Below are positions 1 to 12,338 of a stretch of 64,000 nt of DNA, piece by piece. The position numbers and the translations under genes were made by a program. The notes below the pieces were generated by a model, which was not told where the DNA came from, did no database searches, and saw nothing but the letters and a program-made list of their open reading frames with translations. The DNA lies in NCBI RefSeq assembly GCF_036014175.1, contig NZ_CP107917.1, positions 1,922,001 through 1,986,000 of the forward strand, written 5' to 3'. Each line of letters opens with the position of its first letter. Within the stretch, counting starts at the first letter, position 1. This DNA comes from Streptomyces sp. NBC_00443 (GTDB lineage: Bacteria; Actinomycetota; Actinomycetes; Streptomycetales; Streptomycetaceae).

Positions 1-469
1 TGCCGTTGACCGTGGTGCCGTTGGTGGAGCCGAGGTCACGCAGGACCCACAGGCCGGCCTGGTGGCTCAGCTCCGCGTGCACCCGGGACACCGTCTCGTG
101 GGTCAGTCGCAGCCCGTTGGCGGGGTCGCGGCCTATGCGCAGCGGATGACCGGACCCGGGGTGGGGCAGCAGCAGCTTGGGCAGCCGCTCGGCCTGCCAT
201 GCCCTGCGCAGCCGTACCGTGAAGCCGGAGACCGCCTCGACGGTGCCGAACACCAGGCGGGACAGACGGCTCTCGGAGGGCAGGTCGGCGGTGAGCGCCG
301 CGAGCTCGTCCGCGCGGCGGGCGGAGAGGGCGAGTTCCATGCGGCGCACGAAAGTGTCGTGCGACAGCCGTCCCATGGCGACGCCGTCACGCAGCACCTT
401 CAGCGCCTTGTCGCGCTCCACGTCGGAGAGCCGCGCGGGGTACGTGTTGAACTCGAAAGACGACGTCAC
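1..469 (-). CDS. DUF1707-FHA domain protein (C-terminus cut by window edge)
   Basis: Reading on the minus strand from a GTG at 467-469 gives 156 residues with no stop before the window edge. Residues about 5-55 match the DUF1707 pattern: an 'RLSDVERDKAL' start, then 'GRLSHDTFVRRM'. DUF1707 is a short actinobacterial domain often joined to membrane or signalling domains. Residues about 95-156 are a forkhead-associated (FHA) domain with the phosphothreonine-binding hallmarks G-R-D, S-R-V-H and 'DLGSTNGT'. FHA domains bind phosphothreonine on Ser/Thr-kinase substrates, so a cytoplasmic signalling adaptor is the likely role. The gene is divergent from treZ, with a 185-base intergenic gap. The end is missing, so total length is unknown. 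Confidence 0.8.
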   Translation of the reverse strand, partial: MTSSFEFNTYPARLSDVERDKALKVLRDGVAMGRLSHDTFVRRMELALSARRADELAALTADLPSESRLSRLVFGTVEAVSGFTVRLRRAWQAERLPKLLLPHPGSGHPLRIGRDPANGLRLTHETVSRVHAELSHQAGLWVLRDLGSTNGTTVNG

Positions 470-654
470 GCTGCTGATTGTCGGTCAGTGGCCCCCCGGT
501 GTCCAGAAAACGGGGAAACGGCCACCACACGCGCGTGATCGCCGGGACGGGTCGCGACACCCACGGCAAAAGGGAAGATTCAAAAGCGGATTGATCTCGT
601 TTGAAGCACCATGGACGGGCTACATCACGGTGAGCAGACGAAGGGGAACCGTCC

Positions 655-2399
655 GTGCAGTTCGAGGTGTGGGCACCGCAGGCCGGCCGTGTGACGCTCC
701 ATTGCGAGGACGCCACGCGCGCGTTGGAGCGCGATCCTGATCGAGCGGGATGGTGGTGGGGGGAGGCCGAGGCGCGGGACGGGACGCGGTACGGCTTCGC
801 GCTGGACGACGGGCCGGTGCTGCCCGATCCGCGTTCGCGCCGGCAGCCGGACGGCCCGGAAGGGCTCAGTGCGGTCGTCGACCACGGCCGCCACGATTGG
901 CGGACCGAGTGGGCCGGGCGACCGCTGCCCGGTGCGGTGCTGTACGAGCTGCACGTGGGCACGTACACGCGTGAGGGCACACTGGACGCGGCCGCCGAGC
1001 GGCTCGGGCACCTCGTCGAACTGGGCGTCACACACATCGAGTTGATGCCGCTGTGCCCCTTCCCGGGGCGGCACGGCTGGGGCTACGAGGGCGTCTCGCT
1101 GTGGGCCGTGCACGAACCGTACGGCGGCCCCGAGGCGCTGAAACGCTTCGTCGACCGGGCCCATGAACTGGGCCTGGGCGTGCTCCTCGACGTGGTGCAC
1201 AACCACTTCGGCCCGTCCGGGAACTATCTGCCCGTCTTCGGCCCCTACCTCACGGACACGCACCAGACGCCGTGGGGTTCCGCGGTCAACCTGGACGCGC
1301 CCGGCTCGGACGAGGTGCGCAGGTTCCTCGTGGAGAGCTCACTGGCCTGGCTGCGGGACTACCGGATCGACGGGCTGCGCCTGGACGCGGTGCACGCGCT
1401 CGTGGACACGCGCGCGTGCCACTTCCTGGAGGAGCTGTCGACGGCCGTCGACACCCTCTCCGCCGATCTGGGCCGGCCGCTGTGTCTGATCGCGGAGACG
1501 GACCTGAACGACCCTCGGCTCATCACCGCGCGCGAGGAGGGCGGCCTCGGTCTGCACGCCCAGTGGAACGACGACTTCCACCACACCCTGCACACCGCGC
1601 TGACCGGCGAGTCCCAGGGCTACTACGCCGACTTCGCGCGCGCTCCCATGGCGGGCCTCGCCAAGACCCTGACCGGCGGCTACTTCCACGACGGCACGTA
1701 CGCGAGCTTCCGGGGCCGCCGTCACGGACGCCCCCTGGACCGCACGCGCGTGGGGGCGCACCGCCTCCTCGGCTACAGCCAGACCCACGACCAGGTCGGC
1801 AACCGGGCCCAGGGCGACCGGCTCGCGGCCGTCCTCTCCCCGGGCTGCTGGCCTGCGCGGCCACGCTGACGCTGACGGCACCGTTCACGCCGATGCTGTT
1901 CATGGGCGAGGAGTGGGCCGCGGGCACGCCCTGGCAGTTCTTCACCGACCACACCGATCCGGAGCTCGCCGAAGCCGTACGGCGCGGCAGGCGGCGGGAG
2001 TTCGCGGCGCACGGGTGGGCCGAGGAGGATGTGCCCGACCCGCAGGACCCGGCGACCCGGGACCGCTCCTGCCTCGACTGGTCCGAACTCGACGGCGAGC
2101 CCCACGCGCGCGTGCTGGCCTGGTACCGGCGCCTCATCGCCCTGCGCCACGAGCAGCCCGACCTCACCGATCCCGACCTCGCCGACACCAAGGTGGCCTA
2201 CGACGAGCAGGGGCGCTGGCTCGCCTTCCGGCGCGGTGACGTGCGCGTGGCCGTCAACCTGGCCAAGGAACCGGCGGCGATCCCGCTGGGGCCCCGGCAG
2301 GCGGCCGTACTGGCGGCGTGGGAGCCCGTGGAGGCGCCGGGCGCGGACGGGGTACTGCATGTGCCCGGGGAGTCGGGTGTGGTGCTGTTGCAGGGGTGA
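655..2399 (+). CDS. treZ: malto-oligosyltrehalose trehalohydrolase TreZ, interrupted by a -1 frameshift
   Basis: TreZ (GH13) releases trehalose from maltooligosyl-trehalose made by TreY. The GTG start at 655 follows a GAAGGGG ribosome site and gives the family-typical N-terminus 'FEVWAPQAG'. An early-set/CBM48-like domain precedes the barrel. Catalytic residues are visible as D244 (LRLDAVHA), E281 (IAETDL) and D379 (THDQVGN). The initial frame stops at 1867-1869 after 404 residues. The family continuation (LLACAATL, then FMGEEW) and the C-terminal domain lie in the -1 frame up to 2399. Joining them at about 1843-1846 yields a normal 581-residue TreZ. As written, the 404-residue product keeps the catalytic triad but loses barrel strand 8 and the C-terminal domain. 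Neither treY nor treX is adjacent. Identity is firm; whether the gene is intact is not. Confidence 0.88.
1839..1845 (+). other. treZ: slippery-type heptamer C_CCG_GGC at the treZ frame break
   Basis: In the upstream treZ frame the codons are tcc-ccg-ggc, so bases 1839-1845 have the X_XXY_YYZ arrangement (CCC then GGG then C). A tandem -1 slip here would place CTG at 1845-1847 next and enter exactly the downstream frame that carries the rest of TreZ. The same site is also a C4G3 run where a one-base deletion is easy, so the match may be coincidence. I know of no established treZ frameshifting. Confidence 0.35.
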
Positions 2400-2488
2400 G
2401 CGGGGCCCGGTCCGGGCGGGCGTGAGCGTTCGCGCGTGCGCCCTACGAGGGGCCGGACGCCCATGCGCCTGCGCGTGCACCTCCGCCC

Positions 2489-3436
2489 CTACAGCACCTC
2501 CTCCCCGTCGTCGTCCTCCCTGAGCTCCGTCACCCGCTCCAGCAGGATCGGCTCCCACGCGTGGCTGAGCTGCGCTCTGAGCAGCGGGGGCGGTGACTCT
2601 CCCTTGCCCTCGAGGCGGTCCGCGAGGTGGACGACCGCGTCGCAGCGGGCGAGCCAGAGGCCGCGCAGGCAGGGGCGGGCGCCGTAGCCGGCGAGGGTGG
2701 CGGCGCGGACGGCGGCCGGGGAGCCGAGGGCGAGGGCGAGACCGGCGATGTCCTCGGCGGGGTCGCCGAGGACGGTGTCGGCCCAGCCGAGGACGCCGCG
2801 CACCCGGCCGTCGGCGCTGACGACTAGGTGGTCGCCGGTGAGGGCGTGGTGGACGAGGACGGCGGTCGCGGACTGGGCGGCGAGGTGTACGGCGGCCTGC
2901 TGGGTGAGCTGGCGCACGCGGGCGGCGTCGAACTCGTCGGCGGCGTCGAGGCGCGCCGCGGCATGTTCGGCGGCCCGGCGCAGGGCCTCCAGGGAGCGCG
3001 GTGCGGCACGCGGCACGCCGAGCGTCTCGGCCTGCCGTACCGGCACCTCGCGCAGCCCCGTGAGCAGCCCGGCCAGGTCGGTCTCCCCGACTGCGGACAC
3101 GTCGTGCTGCCCGCCCGCCCCGCCGGGCACCTTGGTGTCCAGGGTGCAGGTCAGTCCGGGCGCCCACTCGCCGATCGCGACGCTCGCCGGCACCGTGACG
3201 GGTACGTGCGGGCGGACGAGGTCGCGCAGGCGCAGTTCGCGGCGCTGGCGGGCGGCGGCCTCACGGTCGGGGGCAAGGCGCAGCACATGGCGGGTGCCGA
3301 CCCACCAGGTGGCGGGCTCGGCGCCCGCGGCCGCAGGGCGGACCTCGGGTCCGGCCGAGTCGTCCGTGCCGTCCTTGAGCAGGGAACGGACCAGTCGGCG
3401 GACGGTGTCCGCGGTGGGTGTCGGTGCCTGGGTCAT
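2489..3436 (-). CDS. APH/choline-kinase-fold protein with degenerate catalytic residues
   Basis: The 315-residue protein has the aminoglycoside-phosphotransferase fold layout: an N-lobe ending near residue 90, then a C-lobe. The usual catalytic loop (H-x-D-L-x-x-x-N/H) appears as H196-H-A-L-T-G-D-H203, with Ala at the catalytic Asp position. The usual metal-binding 'DWxD' appears as G217-W-A-D220, again without the first Asp. The flanking 'LGDPAEDIAGLAL' stretch is well conserved. I infer a pseudokinase or a substrate-binding protein rather than a working kinase. It is convergent with treZ and lies 66 bases downstream of the M24 peptidase gene, possibly in the same transcript. The substrate is unknown. 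The C-terminus is acidic (EDDDGEE). Confidence 0.7.
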   Translation of the reverse strand: MTQAPTPTADTVRRLVRSLLKDGTDDSAGPEVRPAAAGAEPATWWVGTRHVLRLAPDREAAARQRRELRLRDLVRPHVPVTVPASVAIGEWAPGLTCTLDTKVPGGAGGQHDVSAVGETDLAGLLTGLREVPVRQAETLGVPRAAPRSLEALRRAAEHAAARLDAADEFDAARVRQLTQQAAVHLAAQSATAVLVHHALTGDHLVVSADGRVRGVLGWADTVLGDPAEDIAGLALALGSPAAVRAATLAGYGARPCLRGLWLARCDAVVHLADRLEGKGESPPPLLRAQLSHAWEPILLERVTELREDDDGEEVL

Positions 3437-3502
3437 GGTCGCGCCGTCGTCGCTCGGGGGTCTACGGGGGCCGGGCTCCTTGCTCCCGGATCGGTGGCCG
3501 GG

Positions 3503-4630
3503 TCAGTCCACTATGACCATCTCGCGGGTCGTGTCGTTGAGGCGCCGGCCGCCGTGATCGGTGACCGTCACGATGTCCTCGATACGCACTCCGAAGCGGC
3601 CGGGCAGGTAGATACCGGGCTCCACGGAGAAGCACATGCCGGGCACGAGGGGCTGCTCCTCGCCCTCGATCATGTAGGGCGGCTCGTGGGTGGTGACGCC
3701 GATGCCGTGCCCGGTGCGGTGGATGAAGTACTCGCCGTACCCGGCGTCCGCGATGACCGCGCGGGCCGCCCGGTCGACCTCCTGACAGGCGACGCCGGGC
3801 CGTACGGCACGGAAGCCGGCCTCCTGGGCCGCGCGCACCAGGTCGTGGACCCGGCGCTCCTCGTCCGTGGGCTCGCCGACGTGGACCGTGCGGGAGGTGT
3901 CGGAGCCGTAGCCGTCCTTCAGGCCGCCGAAGTCGAGGACGACCATGTCGCCGCGTTCGATCACCCGGTCGCCCACCTCGTGGTGCGGGTTGGCGCCGTT
4001 CGCGCCGGAGGCGACGATCGTGAAGTCGACCTGGGAGTGACCGAAGCGGCGCAGCAGGTGGGCGAGGTCGGCGGCGACCTCGGACTCACGGCGACCACCG
4101 AAGGGAACCTTCCGGATCTCCTCGAACGTTGCGTCTGCGGCCGCGCCCGCGGCCGCCAACAGCTCCAGTTCGGCGGCGTCCTTGACGGCGCGCAGCATGG
4201 GCAGCGCGTCGGTGAGGGAGGCGTAGGAGGTGCCGGGCAGCGCCTTCTGCAGGGCCAGCAGGTGCAGGGCCCAGGCGTTGTCGCTGATGCCGAACCGGCC
4301 GCTCGCGTCGAGGAGGGCGCCGACGGCGGCGTAGGGGTCCTTGCCGTCGGTCCAGTCGCGCAGGGTCAGGCCGGGCGCGCCGGTGGCCTGCGCGGCGTCC
4401 GGGGCCTCCAGGGCGGGGACGACGAGGACGGGGTCCCGGCCGGGGACGAGGACCAGCAGGGTGAGCCGTTCGGTCTCCGCGGTGGGCGCGTAGCCGGTCA
4501 GCCACACCAGGTCCGGGCCGGGGGCCACCAGCAGCCCGGCCAGGCCGGCGTCCGCGGCCGCCCGCGCGGCACGTTCCATACGGGCCCCGTAGTCGTCGGC
4601 GGTGAAGGGCGCGGGTGCGGTGCCGGTCAT
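3503..4630 (-). CDS. M24 family Xaa-Pro peptidase (aminopeptidase P/prolidase type)
   Basis: The 375-residue protein has an N-terminal creatinase/prolidase domain (about 1-145) and a pita-bread M24 domain. The five dinuclear-metal ligands are all present: D233 (VVLDFGG), D244 (GSDTSRT), H308 (RTGHGIG), E337 (SVEPGIY) and E351 (RIEDIV). Such enzymes cleave X-Pro bonds of peptides or dipeptides in the cytoplasm, usually with Mn. No signal peptide is present. The ATG start gives 'MTGTAPAPFT'. It lies upstream of the kinase-fold gene on the same strand. I cannot tell Xaa-Pro aminopeptidase from dipeptidase by sequence alone. Confidence 0.88.
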   Translation of the reverse strand: MTGTAPAPFTADDYGARMERAARAAADAGLAGLLVAPGPDLVWLTGYAPTAETERLTLLVLVPGRDPVLVVPALEAPDAAQATGAPGLTLRDWTDGKDPYAAVGALLDASGRFGISDNAWALHLLALQKALPGTSYASLTDALPMLRAVKDAAELELLAAAGAAADATFEEIRKVPFGGRRESEVAADLAHLLRRFGHSQVDFTIVASGANGANPHHEVGDRVIERGDMVVLDFGGLKDGYGSDTSRTVHVGEPTDEERRVHDLVRAAQEAGFRAVRPGVACQEVDRAARAVIADAGYGEYFIHRTGHGIGVTTHEPPYMIEGEEQPLVPGMCFSVEPGIYLPGRFGVRIEDIVTVTDHGGRRLNDTTREMVIVD

Positions 4631-4751
4631 CCGGGCCTCCCTGGGCGCGTGAAAGGACTACGGGCAGCATCCTGCCCGTACGGCGGGGGCGGCGCGAGCC
4701 GATCGGCGGGTCTTTCGAGCGGCTCGTCGGGCAGCCCGGCCGGGCATGGCG

Positions 4752-5372
4752 TCAGCTGTCCAGTGCCATGCGGACACCGAGGAGGAGCAGCACGCCTCCG
4801 GAGACCTGTTCCAGGCGCCGGCGCACGCCCGCGCGGGACAGCACGTTCTTCATCCGGCCGACGAACCACACGTAGAGGCCGTAGTAGCCGACTTCGTAGA
4901 CCGCCCAGAGTGCGGCGAGGCCGATCATGGCCGGCAGGTGCGGGGCGCCTTCCGGGACGAACTGCGGGAGGAAGGACAGGGCGAAGACGGCCGCCTTGGG
5001 GTTGGCGAGGTTGAGCAGCAGCCCGCCGCGGTAGGAGGCCCAGCCGCTCTTCTGCGTGCCCTCCCACGCGGTCTCGTGCTCCCCCTTCGCGCGCCGTGCC
5101 TGCCGCAGCGCCTGGACGCCGAACCAGACGAGCACGACCGCGCCGACGATCCGCATCACGTCGTACGCCAGCTCGGAGGCCGTCAGCAGCGCGGTCAGGC
5201 CGAACGCTGCGACCACGCCCCAGACGAAGACCCCGGTCTCGTTGCCGAGCACGGTCAGGAATCCGGAGCGTCTGCTGTGCAGCGACTGCTTGATGATCAG
5301 CACCGTGCTGGGCCCCGGTGAGGCGGCGACGAGGGTGCAGGCTCCCAGGAAGGCGATGAGGGTGGTCAGCAT
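4752..5372 (-). CDS. LysE/RhtB family amino-acid exporter
   Basis: This is a 206-residue integral membrane protein of the usual LysE-family length, with about six hydrophobic segments. The N-terminal stretch 'PGPSTVLIIKQSL' with its Pro-Gly-Pro is the family signature; 'LLNLANPKAAVFALSFLPQF' (about 120-139) is the second conserved block. Members export amino acids or homoserine lactones. The substrate is not predictable here. The ATG start at 5370-5372 needs no extension. It stands apart from its neighbours, with gaps of about 90-120 bases on each side. Confidence 0.85.
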   Translation of the reverse strand: MLTTLIAFLGACTLVAASPGPSTVLIIKQSLHSRRSGFLTVLGNETGVFVWGVVAAFGLTALLTASELAYDVMRIVGAVVLVWFGVQALRQARRAKGEHETAWEGTQKSGWASYRGGLLLNLANPKAAVFALSFLPQFVPEGAPHLPAMIGLAALWAVYEVGYYGLYVWFVGRMKNVLSRAGVRRRLEQVSGGVLLLLGVRMALDS

Positions 5373-5458
5373 GGGGTCATCGTGGCCCGGCCGGCGGGAG
5401 GGGACCAGTGGATTTCGCGGACTCCCTCCTCAAGCCCTTCTTTCGAGATGCGTGGCGG

Positions 5459-6058
5459 TCAGGTGACGACGCCCGGGATCGCCGTCAGCTGCTGGTAGCC
5501 GCCGCTGCGGTGGCGCACCGTGAGGGTGACCTCGCGGCCCGGGCGGGCCCCCGCGACGGCTCGCGCGAGGTCGGCGGCCGAGTCGATGCGGGTCCTGCCG
5601 AACGCCAGGAGTACGTCGCCCCGGACCAGGCCGGCCGCGTATCCCGGTCCCGGAACATGGACGCCGACGAGCAGGGCGCCCGGCTTCTCGGCGTCCACGG
5701 CCTCCACGCCGAGGGTGGCGACGGCGGCTGGACGCGGCGAGGAGGTGGGAGTCGCGGATGCGGGGGCGGAGGAACCGGGGCGTGCCGGCTCGGATGGGCT
5801 TCCGGGGGCGCCCAGGCCTGCTTGTCGCTTCAGCTCGGCGAGCTTGCTCATGCCGATCACCGTGGCCCCCAGGGTGCCGAGCCCGACCCCGGAAAGGATC
5901 AGGACCATTCCCACCAGCAGGGCGCACAGCAGGGTCGTGAGCCGTCGGCCGCGCCGGTGGGGCGCGGCGTGCGGACGCCGAGCGCCGGGGGCGGGCTTGG
6001 CCTCGTCGCCGGGCCGCTGACCTGGCATGGGTTTGGGTCGCAACGCAGTCTGTTCCAT
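5459..6058 (-). CDS. single-pass membrane protein with extracytoplasmic PDZ domain
   Basis: The protein has 199 residues. A basic, proline-rich cytoplasmic N-terminus (1-39) is followed by one transmembrane helix (about 41-68, 'TTLLCALLVGMVLILSGVG'). Then come a Pro/Ser/Ala linker (85-112) and a PDZ domain (about 115-195) with the carboxylate-binding-like 'GALLVGVHV' and 'GYAAGLVRGDVLLAFG'. No protease domain is attached, so the PDZ probably binds peptide termini outside the membrane. A GGAGGCG ribosome site precedes the ATG. The function is otherwise unknown. Confidence 0.75.
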   Translation of the reverse strand: MEQTALRPKPMPGQRPGDEAKPAPGARRPHAAPHRRGRRLTTLLCALLVGMVLILSGVGLGTLGATVIGMSKLAELKRQAGLGAPGSPSEPARPGSSAPASATPTSSPRPAAVATLGVEAVDAEKPGALLVGVHVPGPGYAAGLVRGDVLLAFGRTRIDSAADLARAVAGARPGREVTLTVRHRSGGYQQLTAIPGVVT

Positions 6059-6416
6059 TGGATCGCCTCCGGCTGGTGACTACCCTGCGCACCGGCGCAC
6101 GACGAGCCACGATCGAGTGAGACTGACCAGTGGTCAAGAACGGGAAGCCATAGGCGTCACGGCAGAAAACGGAACGCCAGGGCGGGCGGCGGAGGGGCGG
6201 GCCCTGCCACGCTCTTCCAGCCGGAACGTCCGGCGACGGCTCGCGCCCGCACCCGATCGTCCGGGCGCTGGCACGAGCCGCGGTCGAGCACGCGGCGCGG
6301 AGGGTCTCCACGCGCGCGTGAGGCCCGCATGTCCGTCGCCCGCGCGCGTGACGCCCGCTCGTCCGTCACCGCGCGCCACGCACCCGCACGTCAGCCCGTG
6401 CCCCTGCAGCCGTACG
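6059..6416. other. 358-base non-coding gap
   Basis: The gap lies between the stop of the multicopper oxidase (6417) and the start of the PDZ protein (6058), both on the minus strand. It must hold the promoter of the PDZ gene. It is filled by short GC-rich repeats (see 6311-6370). No convincing gene or RNA is seen. Confidence 0.5.
6311..6370. repeat. two tandem 30-bp units
   Basis: Bases 6311-6340 and 6341-6370 are tandem copies differing at 4 of 30 positions; both begin CGCGCGCGTGA. Immediately downstream, a 16-base string is repeated with one mismatch at about 6386-6401 and 6411-6426, the second copy running into the last codons of the multicopper oxidase. The function is unknown; this may be slippage-generated DNA. 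Confidence 0.6.
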
Positions 6417-8315
6417 TCAGCCCGTGTGTCCCTCCCCGTGGCCGCCGTGTGCGCCACCGTGGTCGAACTTCAGCGCCTCGGCGGGCATGACGACGAAGGG
6501 GCGCATCATCCCCATGTCCTCGTGTTCGAGGAGATGGCAGTGGTACATGAAGCGGCCGTACGCCCCATCGAACCTGCCCATGACGCGCAGCGTCTGGTTG
6601 CCCGGCACCCGGAAGACGTCCTTGTATCCGCGTTCGTTGGGCGCCAGCGGGATCGCGGTGCCGGCGTCGTACCGGATGGGGCTGCGGGTGCCGCCCACAG
6701 CCGGGTCGAAGCCCGAGACGTCGTAGGCGTCCCGGCCCAGCAGCTGGAAGTCGGCCAGGTGGATGTGCATGGGGTGCACGATCGGCGCGAGGTTGAGGAA
6801 GCTCCACTGCTCGTGGCTGCCCTCGGCGATGGTGAAGCCGAGCCCGTCGTTGAACGTCCGGGCCGTGCGCCGGTAGGTCTTGGTCTTCTCGTCCGCTCCG
6901 GTGACCTGGATGACGCCGTCGGTGGGGACCTGGATGTCGCCCGGGTCGTCGACCTCCGCCATCTCCCACATCTCCGGGTGCCCGCCTGCGCCCTTAGTGG
7001 CGGGCGGGGTGAGCACGATCAGCCGGTGGCCGTGCTCGATGTCGTGCGTGAGCCGGCGGAAGGAACCGGAGAGCACCTCGGGCAGTTCGAAGGTGTCCGT
7101 CTCGCCGCTGTCCCGGACCCACAACTCCATGACCGCCGGATAGCGCACGTCGCCCGCCGCGTCCGGCACGCCCGGCGGCTGGTTGCGGCCCTTGTTGACC
7201 AGGCGGAGCTTTCGGCCCGCGAGACCGCGGAAGTCGACGAGCAGGTCGAAGCGCTCGGCCGGGGCCGCGGTCAGCGTGGGCAGCGCGCCGTCGAAGTCGA
7301 TCGGCACCGGGCGCGGCAGCAGTCCGCCGTCGCTGCCGATCTGGTGGACGATGCCCGGCACCGGGTTGTTGTCCTCGTCTACCAGGACGAGGTCGTAGGT
7401 GCGCGCGTTGGAAGCGTTGACCAGCCGGAAGCGGTGCCAGGCGTCGTCCACCTCGGTGTACGGCCAGATGCGGCCGTTGACCGTGGTGTACGGGCCGGTG
7501 AACGGGATGGAGACCGGCTTGCCCGTCTCCGGGTTCTTCTCCTGGACGACCACGGTCTTGTGCAGCAGCCGCCCGTTGAGCCGGCCGTCCTCGTCGGTGT
7601 CGAGGTTGCGGTCGGCCAGCAGCAGAGGGATCTCCCGCTCCCCGCACGGCAGATGGAGGGCGTCCTCCTCGTCGTCACGGACGAGATAGGTGCCGTACAG
7701 CCCCGTCATCACGTTCCACCGGGTGATGTTCATCGCGTGGTCGTGGTACCACCACTGCACCGCCTGGTGGTCGTTCGGGTACTCGGACAGTTGGGCGTCG
7801 CCGAAGCCGACGGCGTTGTCCGCCCAGCCGTCGTTGCCGCCGCCCGTCTGGGCGCCGTGCAGATGGGTCACCGACCAGGCGGGCAGGGCCGCCACGTCCT
7901 TGTTGGGCTCGACGCCGTCGCGGCCGGGCTCGGTGGCGGACTGCGGGCGGCCGTCCGTACGCAGCGGCACCTCCACCGAAGTGACCGGGTACTCGCTGTC
8001 CTTGGGGATGCGGTTGGTCCAGGCGATGCGGACGCGCTGTCCGCGCCGCACCTCGATGGTCGGGCCCGGCACCTGGCCGTCGTACCCCCACATCAGAGTC
8101 GGCGGCAGCTGCGGGTGCAGGCGCACCCAGGTCGGGCGCAGGGCGATCTCGGTCTCGCGTAAGACGTCCTCGGACGCGGGTCGCAGGACGGTTGGGACGG
8201 GCAGCGGCGCTGCATACGGCGTCAGCTCACCGGTGTCGAGCAGCTGCTTCCGCGACTCGGCCTCCGTGACGGTCCCCGCATCGCTGTCCGTGAACCTCTC
8301 GATGATGTCGGTCAA
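6417..8315 (-). CDS. phsA: phenoxazinone synthase / o-aminophenol oxidase-type multicopper oxidase
   Basis: The protein has 632 residues from a TTG start (8313-8315) chosen because it gives the PhsA-type N-terminus 'TDIIERFT' behind a GGGGG site; an upstream ATG would add 22 unlikely residues. All four copper motifs are present: HLHG (151-154), WYHDH (189-193), HPMHIH (514-519) and [10 protein letters not shown] (592-601, with the type-1 Cys and axial Met). A His-rich tail ([12 protein letters not shown]) ends the protein. From memory it resembles S. antibioticus phenoxazinone synthase along its length; that enzyme couples 2-aminophenols to phenoxazinones in actinomycin-type pathways. No signal peptide is seen. 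No actinomycin biosynthetic genes lie nearby, so the substrate here is unproven. Confidence 0.88.
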   Translation of the reverse strand: MTDIIERFTDSDAGTVTEAESRKQLLDTGELTPYAAPLPVPTVLRPASEDVLRETEIALRPTWVRLHPQLPPTLMWGYDGQVPGPTIEVRRGQRVRIAWTNRIPKDSEYPVTSVEVPLRTDGRPQSATEPGRDGVEPNKDVAALPAWSVTHLHGAQTGGGNDGWADNAVGFGDAQLSEYPNDHQAVQWWYHDHAMNITRWNVMTGLYGTYLVRDDEEDALHLPCGEREIPLLLADRNLDTDEDGRLNGRLLHKTVVVQEKNPETGKPVSIPFTGPYTTVNGRIWPYTEVDDAWHRFRLVNASNARTYDLVLVDEDNNPVPGIVHQIGSDGGLLPRPVPIDFDGALPTLTAAPAERFDLLVDFRGLAGRKLRLVNKGRNQPPGVPDAAGDVRYPAVMELWVRDSGETDTFELPEVLSGSFRRLTHDIEHGHRLIVLTPPATKGAGGHPEMWEMAEVDDPGDIQVPTDGVIQVTGADEKTKTYRRTARTFNDGLGFTIAEGSHEQWSFLNLAPIVHPMHIHLADFQLLGRDAYDVSGFDPAVGGTRSPIRYDAGTAIPLAPNERGYKDVFRVPGNQTLRVMGRFDGAYGRFMYHCHLLEHEDMGMMRPFVVMPAEALKFDHGGAHGGHGEGHTG

Positions 8316-8479
8316 GGTCGAACACCCCCGTGTGTTCTTGTGGTCGTTTCCCCTCACCCCAGAAGACTCGCTGCGCCGCATCGAAGTTCCCTGAATATCC
8401 CGTTCCGCACGAAAAGTTTCGGCGACGGCATCCGGAGGACGGAAGTCCGTTGTCAGTGGCGGCTGTTACGTTCAGTGAC

Positions 8480-12170
<3,691 letters not shown>

Positions 12171-12338
12171 CTACCCGTGGGCCCCAACGGCCATCCGCGG
12201 CGCGGGACATGATCACACCATCGCGTGAATCGCGGGTGAATCCGGGAGTTCTCGACGGGCCTTGCGGCGTTCATCTCTACGCGCGCAGACTTTTCGAGCT
12301 TCCTGTCCCCCGTGTCCCCCTCCCTCCCCGGAGTCGCG

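Noticed and set aside
2828..5014. A 728-codon open frame opposite the kinase-fold and M24 genes
   Set aside because: It is a composition shadow: no recognisable motif, and the real genes on the other strand have complete metal-site and family residues.
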